A stretch of 64,000 bases of DNA, taken from Ovis canadensis (Eukaryota > Chordata > Mammalia > Artiodactyla > Bovidae). The stretch lies in assembly GCF_042477335.2 (NCBI RefSeq), contig NC_091249.1, positions 50,762,001-50,826,000 of the forward strand, given 5' to 3'. Shown here piece after piece: positions 43,400-54,466 of the stretch; within the stretch, counting starts at the first letter, position 1; each line of letters starts with the position of its first letter. The position numbers and the translations under genes were made by a program. The notes below the pieces were generated by a model. The model was not told the DNA's origin. It saw only the letters and a program-made list of their open reading frames with translations, and did no database searches.

Positions 43400-45820
43400 C
43401 CCGCCCCCGTCCCCTTTGTCTCGCCGCCACCCACGCTCTCGGGAGTGGAGGGACCTGCGTGGTTGTGGGAGGAGGGAGAGAGCCTTTGATTTCCCCGCTA
43501 TCGTCCTCCCTAGCCAGGGTGCCCGCTCACCTAGTCTGTGCAAGCCGGGTTCTCCTCCACCCTCCAGCAAATCATTTCACCTTTCAGAGTCTCAATTTCT
43601 CCATCTGTAAGATGGGACTAACATGAATCACCTTACAGTGAGTAGTCTTGGAAGGATGAAGGAGCCTGAAGTAGGTGTTCAGAGGCTTTTAGCTGAATTT
43701 GAATGGCCAAGGACAGGAGGACTTGTTGCCCACCCCACCTTGACGTTTCTCAGCCGAGAAATAGCCCCCTCCCCTTTGATTTCCCAGAAGGGGAAAAATA
43801 AGTCTGTAATTGCCAAAAGGTGATAAAGCCCTCTCACGTGTACTGTAAAATCACCTACTAAGAGTGGTAGCAACTAACGTTAATATGCTTATTTAGGGGC
43901 AATGTTTTTATGGTAAAGCCCGCAAGTTAAAGTAACCAGTAAGGTTACCTTGTTTTCAGGTTTCATCTAATTTCCATTTCCAATCACTTATAAGCAAGTT
44001 CGTGTGAATGTATTATATCCCGTTTATCAGATAAGAAAACAGATACTGGTGATAGGTCACTTGTTTGCTAGTAATGAACCTAACTCCTGAAACTTCAGGC
44101 TTCACCTTTACTTTCTATTCCTCTGACTTACCTGGTGAGCCACAAGTCACTGTGATCGTTAAAAGAAAAAAAAAAATAAAATCTAGATGGCACACATACA
44201 AAAAAACCCCAAAAACCTATCGGACTGACGCCTTCAGTTAGCATCCCAGGGAAGCAGAAAATGGGGAGTGACCAACCAACTTTCAGCACCACGGACAGCA
44301 CCGAGGAACCGGTGTCTTTAGCCCTGAAAATTGCTCATTTACCACAAAAGCATTTCGCTTCACAGTTTACAAACTCTATTCTACACTCAACGTTTCATTT
44401 TATCTTCCCTGCAGCCCTTCAAGGTATACATCGTTGGCCCCATGATACACATGAAGACATCAAGCTTTGGGTAGGTTCACAAGACACAAGCAGTAGCAGG
44501 AACGTGGCTATAATCTAAAAAGCACTCCCACCCCCAGGGGGGAGGGGGCAGGGCGAGTGTGGATGAGAGCAGGATCAGGGCATGAGTGAGGAGGCCGTAG
44601 CAGATGAAAGGTAATGATGCCTGAACCATTGGAATGGAGACCAGGGGCCAGATTTGATAACTATTTAGGGGTAAAGTCAACAGGTCTTGGTCATGTGGTG
44701 AATGTGAGTGTGAGAGGATTCTACTGCCTCTCTGAGGGCTTGCCTTGGGGAGCCAAATGGATGCAGAATCTGATGAACCCTGAGGAAAGAAGGGACTTGT
44801 GAAACAGCTACACTGAGACATCTGAGTCCAAAACTGAGCTCTGAAGTAGCCAAGGCTGGAGACAGGGCAGGGAGCTGGTGATGGAAGTCATGAGAGGTGT
44901 GCTGGGACACGAGGGGAGAGTATAGACCAAATAGGGTGAGACAAGGTACCCTAGGCCCACCCCGAGGAACACCAGCATTAAGGGGAAAGGAGGCTGCAAA
45001 GGATGAGAGAGAGTAGTATGAGAAAACCCAGAAGAAACCCAGGAGAGTGTGATGTCTCAGAAGCCAAGGGGAGAGAACATTCTAGAAGAAGGTCAGGGTC
45101 AACTGCATCAGGAAGACAAAATACAGCCTGAGAGATATCCTCTGGACTTGAAAAAAAGACAATGGAAATTTGACGAAAGCACAGTCAGTGGAGTGGTGGG
45201 GGTGGAAGCCAGACTGGGGAGGCAGGGCAGGAACTGATGAATTAATGGAACCAAGGAAGTGGAGAAGACAAGTAGATGACTCTCTAAAGTTTGGGTTTAG
45301 AGCAAGAAAGGCGATTTGATAGTCTCTCCAGGGCATTGGAGGTATTTAAATCCTGATTCGATGGGGGAGAGGGCAGTAAAGAGGGAAAGTGAAATGCCAA
45401 GAAAGGAGATCATAATGGCTGGGTCCAGATGCTCAGTGTGGAAGGATAGGATGGGATCCAGCACCCTGGGGCAGCTCACAGACCCTGAAATGAAGCTTGA
45501 GGAAATGTGGTTTATTTGGGAAGTGCAGGGACACCAGCAGGCAAGTGGGAAGGTGACCCAGGCAGAGAAGGCATCCAATGAGAAGTGGTTATCAAGCCAG
45601 CTACCACAGTGGATGACTGAGGCTTAATCCTGCAGGAAGTCTTGAGACGTGGGATAAATGCGCATCTAGAATCCCCCTGGCCAAGAGCAAGGGAGCTGTG
45701 TATTTAGATCCCAGTATCTGGCAGACTGAGGGGAAGAGCCAGCCCACGGGCTGTGTGTTAATTCCCAGGCACTTCTAGCCCACGGTGCAGGTAGACAAAG
45801 TGGTTTCCACAGCCTGATAC
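43400..45820. other. Intergenic, mostly unclassified
   Basis: Apart from a MIR trace at 43550-43660, the A-rich patch at 44160-44180 and the RE1 site, this is diverged non-coding sequence. Parts of 44560-45700 resemble an old purine-rich interspersed repeat I cannot name. Confidence 0.45.
44282..44302 (+). promoter_or_regulatory. RE1/NRSE element (REST binding site)
   Basis: Left half TTCAGCACC at 44282-44290 is joined directly to the right half ACGGACAGCACC at 44291-44302. This is the canonical 21-bp arrangement with, by memory of the consensus, one difference (A for G in the final GCGCC block). It lies about 1.3 kb upstream of the GPRIN1 CpG island. Confidence 0.8.
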
Positions 45821-45825
45821 AGTTC

Positions 45826-46926
45826 TTTGACAAAGATGCAGAAAAACATCTACTTCTGCTTTGTTGATTATGCTAGAGCCTTTGACTGTGTGGATCACAA
45901 TAAACTGTGGAAGATTCTGAAAGAGATGGGAATACCAGACCACCTTACCTGCCTCCTGAGAAACCTGTATGCAAGTCAAGAAGCAACTGTTAGAACCAGA
46001 CATGGCACAATGGACTGGTTCCAAATTGGGAAAGGAGTACATCAAGGCTGTATATTGTCACCCTGCTTATTTAACTTATATGCAGAGTAAATCACGTGAA
46101 CTGCTGGGCTGGATGAATCACTGGAATCAAGATTGCCAGGAGAAATATCAATAATCTCAGATGCCATTCTAATGGCAGAAAGTGAAAAGGAACTAAAGAG
46201 CCTCTTGTGGAGGGTGAAAGAGGAGAGTGAAAAAGCTGGTTTAAAACTTAACATTCAGAAAACTATGATCATGGTATCTGGTCCCATCACTTCATGGCAA
46301 ATAGATGGGGAAACAATGGAAACAGTGGCAGACTTTATTTTCTTGGGTTCCAAAATCACTGCGGAAAGTGACTGCAGCCACAAAATTAAAAGACGCTTGC
46401 TTCTTGGAAGGAAAGCTATGACAAACCTAGATAGTGTTTTAAAAAACAGAGACATAATTTGCTGACAAAGGTCCATATAGTCAAAGCTATGATTTTTCCA
46501 GTAGTCATGTATGGATGTGAGAGTTGGACCATAAAGAGGGCTGAATGCCAAAGAATTGATGCCTTTGAATTGTGGTGCTGGGGAAGACTCTTGAGAGTCC
46601 CTTGCACTGCAAGGAGATCAAACCAGTCAATCCTAAAGGAAATCAACCCTGAATATTCATTGGAAGGACTGATACAGAAGCTGAAGCTCCAATACTTTGG
46701 CCACCTGATGCAAAGAACCAACTCACTGGAAAAGATTCTGATGCTGGGAAAGCATCAGAAGCAAAAGAAGGGGGCAGCAGAGGATGAGATGGTTAGATAG
46801 CATCAGCAATTCAGTGCACATAAATGTGAGCAAACTCTGGGAGAGAGTGAGGGTCAGGGAAGCCTAGCAAGCTGAAGTCCATGGGGTTGCAAAGAGTCAG
46901 ACACAATTTAGTGACTGAACAATAGC
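45826..46926 (+). mobile_element. BovB LINE, 5'-truncated, sense, inactive
   Basis: The reverse-transcriptase region starts around YARAFDCVDHNKLWKILKEM and includes [18 protein letters not shown]. It then breaks frame. The catalytic aspartate-pair segment is altered (SDAI where the family has an Asp-Asp motif) and a premature stop follows. The tail 'agagtcagacacaattta' ends near 46926. Confidence 0.92.
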
Positions 46927-48534
46927 CTGGGTGTTGGGAGTCTGACTGGTGGGCACAGAGATAGTAAAATCACCAGAGGAGATGTGGACAGAACTCCGGC
47001 CTTGTCTGCTACATGAGCACAGTCAGGGCCTCTTTCCATCTGTGCCCTTTGCCACTCTTCAACAACTCTTGTTCCATGAGGACTTGTTGATAAATACATG
47101 TTTAAAAATGAAAATTTCCAGACAACAGAATAAAACACTTGCTAAGGTAGAGTGGAAGGTCAAAAAGGACATGGACGTAAGCAGTGCAGATTCAGATCCC
47201 GACTTTGCCAGTTACTAGTGTGTATGGCCTTGACTGAGATCTCTCTAGGCCTCAGCTTCATCATTTGTAATTCTTACTTCTCAGAGCTTTGAGGAGGATG
47301 AAGGGAGGAAATAGTCCTCAAGCACCAAGCATAGTGTAACACTCCTGGTGGCTGCCAGGGTATGGCAAGCCCAGTGCTCTGTACCCTTATCTGGCCACAG
47401 CACCTCTGTTTTCCTTGGGGATCCACCTCCTCACTCCAGTCCATGTGGTGGAGTGGGATGGGCCCCACTGCCATCTTTAGGGGTGGGCAGTGACCCTGTC
47501 CTGGCCAATCAGTGTGTGGTGATTAGTTTCATGGATGGAGGCAGAGCACAGGATCATAGCCAGGGCAACCAGTCTCCCACTTCCCTGGAGCTTTAGGGGT
47601 TGCTAAATTGATGATGTGTCTGCCTGGAGCTACTGAGGGTCATCTTTGTCCCCATGTGGAGAGTCTGCCTGGGCCCGGATTGTGGCTTGTCTTGGGGTTC
47701 AGGTTCATCCTATGACAACCAACATGGTCACCCACACCCATGTGAGTGTGTGTGTATGTGAATCTTGGGTTGGTCTGCCTCTGGGAAGCCACACACACTC
47801 GTGCACACCAGAAGATAAACAAGTGCCTGCAGTTCTTTGGCTGGCACCCAGGCCGGGGGTGGAATAAACAATCCCAGTGACTTTCTGAAAAGCAAGCGTG
47901 TGTGGCAACAGGCACCATGGAGACAAGCAGACTGTACCAGAGCACGGGCAGCAGCCACCCCCCTGATACCTCTCCTGTGCACAAACACACACACATACAC
48001 AGCACTTCTCATGTTCAGATCATATTTGTATCCACTCCATCACGCACAGTCCTGCTTGCACACCCAGGCACACCACCCTTGGGATCTGCCCCCATTTTAG
48101 TTTTGCTAGAGGCTAAAGGCTTTTGAGAAGGTCTGAGATTTCTAATATAATAGCATCCATGGCTCCTCATCCCTTTCTGGACACTGGTCCTGATGTAGGC
48201 CAAATTTTAGCAAATCATAGCCTCTAGGAAAGTGTGTGTGTGGTGGGGGTGGAGGGGAGATGGAAACAGAGAGATGGAAGAGGAGAGAGGTGGGGGAGGG
48301 GGACAGGATCACATGGCAGGCAATATTATATAAATCCAACTTCCTAGAAAGTTCTTCTCTTTGCTTCAGAGATGCACACTCAACAGACAGGCACCTGCTC
48401 CTTCAAGAAACACTCACCTAGCCACCCTCCTCCAGGCTTGTATGCACACGACACTGGGTACAAACATTCACATATGTATCGGTCCTCATACATGCAGGGG
48501 GGTTAACCCGGAATCCTACAGGTGATGATGGTGG

Positions 48535-48740
48535 TGGTGTACAATTTACTGACTGCCTAAGTGTTTTACAGTCATCATCTCATTATATTTAAGCCTTAAG
48601 AAAAATCATCTGAAATTGATATTGCTATTCCCATCTCATAGCTGAGGGAACAGAAGTTCAGAGAGGTTAGGTAACTTGCCAGGGTCACAAAGTTAGAAAG
48701 TGACAAAGTCAGGAGAAGAATCCTGCCCACACTATGAGAC
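48535..48740 (-). repeat. MIR SINE (antisense)
   Basis: 'ttcccatctcatagctgagg', 'gttcagagaggttaggtaac' and 'agaagaatcctgcccacact' in reverse MIR order. A (CA)n tract follows at 48797-48813. Confidence 0.65.
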
Positions 48741-49369
48741 TTTCTTCATTTAGTCAGATAGATATGCAACATGCATGTGTGCACAGGTGTGTGTGCACAC
48801 ACACACACACACATATGCAAACACTGCCTCCTTAGTTAGTGCAGGGAATTGATGCCCATGAGGTCATCTTCCTCCTCCTCTCTCTGACCTCCTCATGTGC
48901 ATCACTCCCAACCCCTCACAGCACTGCCCTGATTTTCAGGAGCGCCCCTGGCTCAGACACCTATGAGCACAGCTTGCTGCCCACAAAGGTCTCCTCCCCC
49001 CAGCAGCTGTAGGCCCCGGCCCAGCTGGGGGCGGCCCTGGGATTTGGCTGGGTGACTCAGGCTGAATCATGGCCCAGCTGCTCCTTGGCAGCCCTCTCCC
49101 CTACTCTGCCCAGAGAGCCTATTTTGAAGGCAGAGATGGGCCTTGGGTGGAGGACAGGAAGCATGGGCACTTGAGAAGGAGGAATCAGGCACAAGAAGGC
49201 CTCTGTGCCCACTTCTACTCCTCAGTGGTCTGCAGGCGCTCAGGCAGCCCCTGCCCATGCCCCTTGTTCTCCCGGAAAGAGGACCCTTTTGCCTGGACAT
49301 GAGCATGGGTCTCCCTCTCTGATTCCAGGACCCACATTGGCTCCCTTGTCCCACTTTTTGGCTTTAATA

Positions 49370-49610
49370 ACAATGATAACAATATTTACTATTCTAATGG
49401 ATTACTCACATGTTACAATATTCTACAGTTTTCAAAGCACTTTCTCATCAGTATTGCATTTAATTCTCTTATTAGTTCTAGAGTGGACTAACAGCATCCT
49501 TAGGAGTGGAAATTAGTATCCTTAGGTTTGAGCTTATGTGAACTCTCTAAGGTCACACAGTGGGTGAAACGACAGAGCTAGGAACCAAACTTTAGGCTTC
49601 TTGGTCCAAC
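49370..49610 (-). repeat. MIR SINE (antisense)
   Basis: 'caaagcactttctcatcagt', 'gtcacacagtgggtgaaacg' and 'gagctaggaaccaaacttta' match reverse MIR. Confidence 0.6.
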
Positions 49611-49909
49611 CTGTGGAAGGTAAGCATTAAGGCTGGAGTTGAGCTGCAGCTGGGCGTGGGGAGGGCATGAGTATATGGGGCATGGCAGGGCCAGGGTGGG
49701 GCCATGGCTGGGGCATCAGAAGTAGCACAGGGGCGTGGCAAAATAGGGGGTATGCGGAGCGTATGGAGGAGGCATGCCTGGTGGCTTGGTGTATGAGGAT
49801 CATGACAAAATTATTCTCTTTGCCCTTCTGCAGTTAATAGATTATGGAATCATTTATGCTTTAAAATCTTCTTTTCCATGTTTCAGGCCAATATCCTAAG
49901 CTTAACAAG

Positions 49910-50040
49910 TCCATCACCAACTCAATGGACACGAGTTTGAGCAAACTCCGGAAGATAGTGAAGGACAGGGAAGCCTGGCGTGCTGTAGTTCATGGGGTTG
50001 CAAAGAGTCAGACACGACTGAGCAACTGAACAATGACAAG
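49910..50040 (+). repeat. BovB LINE 3' terminus (sense)
   Basis: 'caatggacacgagtttgagc', 'aggacagggaagcctggcg' and 'aaagagtcagacacgactg' are the BovB 3' end in sense. Confidence 0.9.
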
Positions 50041-50441
50041 CGCAGAGCCATAGAGTTTCTACTGAGAAGACTTGACCTATAGGACCTTTGCTTTCCAAAG
50101 CCTTGGTTTGCTCATCTGAAATGATGGGTCCGGGCCTCCGGTGTGGTAGGGTGTTGAGAGGCATGCATGCAGTTGTGTGCATCATGCCCTTTAGAAGCCA
50201 CGAAGGACTTCACAAAGGCTGATGTTTTTCACATTTTGTTTTATCTTTTTAAAAACGTCTGTGAGTGCTGGGCAGAGGGGTGGGTGGGCTTCTGGGAAGC
50301 TGTGGGCGGTGCTGAGAGGGGGAGTGGGTGACAGCTCTTCCTTCCCCCAGCCTGGTCTCAGCCTGGCCTTCCCCCACCCTCAGCCCAGAGCCGGTTTCTA
50401 GGCAACAGGATGGATGCAGGGATGGTTCGGAGGGGAGAGAG

Positions 50442-50451
50442 CTATAAATAG
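50442..50451 (+). promoter_or_regulatory. CTATAAATAG, TATA-box or MEF2-type site
   Basis: The decamer fits both the TATA consensus and the MEF2 consensus exactly. The surroundings are G-rich (several gggg runs) and no ORF or exon follows, so it may be chance or an enhancer site. Confidence 0.3.
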
Positions 50452-52271
50452 GGAAGGGAGAAAACAAAAATAAAGTTCCAGAGAAAGCAGTGGAGCTGTA
50501 TTACTAGAGGTGGGGGCGGGGAGATGGGGAGGGAAATGAGTGAAGGGTGGGGCACAGGGAAACAGCCGCTGAGCCTTCATCAGAGAAGACGGTAGTCTCA
50601 GGTTAGCCAGCTAGCAGTGGTCCGCAGAGTGCTGACACAGGTGAGGAGGGGGTCTTCGCATGCATAGCTGAGCCAGATGGGGGTGACAAGGAGAAGTCTA
50701 TTATGGCTGGAGAAATAGGGGAAGCTCAGCGGCAGGGAAGATTTCAACAGGCAGAGTGGCAGGCAGATGTCCAGGTGAAGGAAAGAAGCCGCAAAGGACT
50801 GGAAGGTGTAGATCAGCCAGGGTGGGGCCAGACTCCCAGATCTCCAAGGCCTGGCTGAGCTCAGTCTCACCGACCTCATACCCCATGTCCATGCAAACAC
50901 AGGTGGGCTCTTCCTGCACTGCAATGCTCGCCCTCCCCAGGTTTTCCGGGCACCTCCTTTTCATTCAGGTTTCAGCCTCTCAGACACCTGAGCTGCTCCA
51001 CCCAATTGAATGTTGGTCACTACCCTTACTGTGCCACATTCTATCACATGGCTCTATTTTATGTTCTCCATAAAACCCCAAATTGTCTCGATCCATGTAT
51101 TCACTGATCCATGGACATGAGTTCTTCTGGGGCAGTGACCCCAGGGCTGTTCCCTGTAGCCCCTTACTTCTAGGACCAGAGCAGGTGAGCATCACACACT
51201 GTTGAATGACTAAAGGCACCCAACACGTGGACAACCTCCTTTTTCACGTGTGAACAGAAATATACCTGTATCTATATGTAAGTGTGATACACAGCTCAAC
51301 CCCACCACACACACATTCACTTGCCTCCCTGAAACTGCTCGAGCATCTGTTATCTCCACTCTGCTGCTTCACATTTTCCTGTTGTCGGTGGGTTTTGTCT
51401 CCCCTCAGAGCAAGTCCCTTTTGTGAAAATTCCAAAGAAACAGGGCTTCGGAGTCAGGCTTGGGGCTGAGTGTGGCCTTTGCCACTTCCCAGTGATGTGA
51501 CCTAGGGCGAGTAAGTTTGCCTCTCTGGCCTCCATTTTCTCAGCTGTAAATTAGGGCAAATAACAAGGAATCTTTGAGGATGGTTTCAAGTGAAATGAAT
51601 GGAGGCAAGTGCTGGATGCCTGGGAAATGCTGCGCACTGGGGAAATGGCTCAGTCCCTGTCATGAGGGAGGCACCAAGGAGCTAGCTGTGTGTTCCCACA
51701 CAAGCACTCACAGTCAGGACTTGGGTCTGACACAGGGCTGGCATCTTCCGCTGACGCTTCTGGGCTTGTGCCTGGAATGCATTTAAAGTGACCCCTGCAG
51801 ATGAGAACATTGGTCTCTGAGCAGAAAATCGAGCTCAGAAAACCAGGTGCGTGGCTTGGCACCCAGGAAGGAGGAATAAAGCTCTTCACAAGCAGATGGT
51901 GAACCTGGTTTTGGCATCTAAAAATGGGGACCAGGTGCTGGTAGCTGGCGAGGACGTGACAAACTCAAATTCCTCAGAGGCGAAGCAGTTCATGAAAATG
52001 AGTGAAGTGGATGGGAGGAACGCAACAGGGAGGGAAAGGGACTGTGGCCAACCGGAATCAAATGAAAAATATTTAAACCTTGTGCTAGCAAATTAAACAT
52101 CTCTAAAGGCCAAATTCAACCTAAGGACCACAAGTCTGCAGTCCCTGTGGACTGTGGGTTGCAAATAATGTCTTAATTCAGACAAAGATGATCTGGACAT
52201 CCTAGTACTCGCATGTTGAGCCAGAGAATTAGAGACCCCCCACGGCCCCACCCCACCCCCATTTGTTCTCC

Positions 52272-52273
<2 letters not shown>

Positions 52274-52315
<42 letters not shown>
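52274..52315. repeat. (AC)n microsatellite
   Basis: 21 uninterrupted AC dinucleotides. Confidence 0.97.
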
Positions 52316-52318
<3 letters not shown>

Positions 52319-52689
52319 TGCCAGCGGCCTCGTACTTCCGGAAGTAAAGGCTCCTTCACTGCAGGCCAAAGTGACTCAAGTGACCCTGGTGGACCCAGAG
52401 TTCAAGGCCTTCTGCACCCTACCTCCCCCAACAACTCAGGGAAAGAGGGGGTGCTAAACACTTGGGGGTTGAATAAATGGAGCAAGCTTTTTCTAGCCCT
52501 TAGGTTTGCAAGGGCGAAGCAAGGTTTGAGTCGGAAAGGAGGTCGGACTTGGCAGAGAAAGGATGGCGTCTTGATCAGGCGAGGTTTAGGGGCTACCGTG
52601 GCAAGGAGGTGCTGGGCTTCCGCATGGGCAGGGGTGGTGGCCTGAGTCTGAGCCAGGTTAAGCTACTGCTGCGGCGAAAGAGAGCAAGA

Positions 52690-52860
52690 GCGCCGCATCG
52701 GCGGGGGCGGGGCCTAGCCCTGGCTGGGGCGGGGCCTCGACGCGGGCGCGGTGTGTTCTATGCCAATCAGAGCGGTGCTTTCGCCCTGGTTGGGGCGGGG
52801 CCTCTGTGCAGCACCGCGGCTTCTCCGCCCCTACTTCCCAGTGCTGAGGCGGTGTTGGGG
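52690..52860 (+). promoter_or_regulatory. Orphan GC-box/CCAAT cluster
   Basis: Three ggggcggggcc boxes (about 52704, 52726 and 52793) and a CCAAT at 52763-52767 within 110 bp. The block 'ccctggctggggcgggg' at 52718 recurs as 'ccctggttggggcgggg' at 52784, an internal duplication. No coding exon is attached; SNCB ends 1 kb to the right on the other strand. Confidence 0.5.
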
Positions 52861-52879
52861 GCCCTCTAGTGCAGATACC

Positions 52880-53004
52880 TGGAGAAGGAAATGGCAACCC
52901 ACTCCAGTATTCTTGCCTGGAGAATCCCAGGGACAGAGGAGCCTGGTGGGCGGCCGTCTATGGGGTCGCACAGTCGGACACGACTGAAGCAACTTAGCAG
53001 CAGC
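52880..53004 (+). repeat. BOV-A2 SINE monomer with intact 12-bp target duplication
   Basis: 'tggagaaggaaatggcaacc' to 'gactgaagcaacttagcagc'. The word agtgcagatacc occurs identically at 52868-52879 and 53005-53016 and defines the insertion. Confidence 0.93.
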
Positions 53005-53568
53005 AGTGCAGATACCGTTCTGCGCAAGGTTCCGGGCGGGCTTCCCAGATTTCTGCAGACCCTAGCTCACCTCAGCCGAGGTCGCAAACTTTCTGAGGCT
53101 TTTCTGGGAAGAGTGGAGCACTCGTTGCCCAAACTCTGCCTTTTTGGGGGGGACAACTGTCCATTTCCTCTCCTCCGGGATGAGTTTTTCTGCAGCGGGC
53201 CGGTGTGCGCAGGGGTATGTGCATGTCAGTGTTCTTGGCGAGGGGTGGGGGGAGTTTAGGGTCAGCAGCTTCTTCCAGTGATCACGCTGCTGTTTTCCCA
53301 GAGCTTCGCGGTGTGCGTGCAACTCAGTGCGCGCCCGGTTCTGCACTTGTCGGCCAGCGAGCTGCGCGCGTGAGCGCAGGTGCGCGCCTGTCCCGTGCGT
53401 ACACTCTGGTTGGCGCGCAAGGACCAGCATAAGTGCACACAAGTCCGCGCGCGCGTAGCCGTCGATGCTCCTTCGCCGCCTGTGCCTTGAGGTGTGAGCC
53501 TGTGGGCCCTGCACCTCGGCTGCACTGGGCTTCCTTCCGCCCAGCACGCCCAGTAGGTGCTTTATGGT

Positions 53569-53583
53569 CCAGTAGGTGGCGCC
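53569..53583 (+). promoter_or_regulatory. CTCF-like motif beyond the SNCB 3' end
   Basis: ccagtaggtggcgcc fits the CTCF core exactly. A partial copy (cccagtaggtgct) lies 20 bp upstream. It sits between SNCB and the rest of the interval. Confidence 0.6.
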
Positions 53584-53824
53584 CGAGGCCGCCTCCCTGC
53601 CAGCAGCATGTCCCAGCCTGGGAGCGAGGCGTGGGGTGTGCCGCGTCCGTCCAGATGGTCCATGGGGGAGGGTAGGAGCTGAGGCCCGAGGTGGTCAGTC
53701 TTACACCTGGGCTGGGTGTGCCGGGCCCCAAAGAGTGGAGTGAGGCAGGCTGTAACCTGGAAGTCTGTCGGCCGCCCCCATCCAGCGCCCAGCCCAGACC
53801 TGCCCTGCCCCGCCCGTGCGGCGC

Positions 53825-54433
53825 CTGCTACAGACAGATTGGCTTTATTCATGGACACGCGGGGAGGGGGGCGGCCGGACCCGCCCTCCCGGAACACGCT
53901 CACACGAGGGTGGGGGACTCTCCATGCTACAATCACGACACATGACGCCCGCGCTCGGACCGGGTCGGCTGGGGGAGGGGTCATGGCACAGCCTGGCTCC
54001 TGGTTTTGGTTTAAAAGAAAAAAAAAGGTTCTTGGGGTCGATGTGGGAGTGCGCTGGAGGGCTTTGGCGGGGGTGCCCGGAGGCCCTTCAGAGAGCCTCT
54101 ATCGGGGGGTGGAGGGGAGCCGTCGTTTTCCTGTTCGTTTAAAAACACATAGAACATGCTACAACCGCGCATACACCGGACGGGATGGGGCGCGGAAGGG
54201 GCAACATACGTGCTGCGAGACTCCCAGCCTTGGCCGCAGCCCCAGCCCTGTCCACGCCCCAGGACGGGAAGGACAGACAGACAGACTCAAACACGGGCTC
54301 CGAGGGGGCACCTCGGAGCGAAGGAAGATCTCGTGTTTTGAGGAGAAGGGGTAGAAGGACAGCCCTGGCTCTGGGGGGCGGGGCAGGGGGCCGGGAAGGG
54401 ATTGTGCTGCTGGTGGGGGGCCGTCCTGGGCCC
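53825..54433 (-). other. SNCB: SNCB 3'UTR with canonical poly(A) signal
   Basis: AATAAA on the - strand at 53849-53844 follows the TAA stop by about 585 nt. It is the first canonical signal. An A-rich run (+ strand) lies at 54014-54027. Confidence 0.75.
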
Positions 54434-54466
54434 TTACGCCTCTGGCTCATACTCCTGATACTCCTC
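54434..54466 (-). CDS. SNCB: SNCB coding exon 5 (C-terminus)
   Basis: Acceptor ATGCAG, then [10 protein letters not shown] and TAA at 54436-54434. Residues 125-134. Phase 0 in. Confidence 0.95.
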   Translation of the reverse strand, partial: EEYQEYEPEA

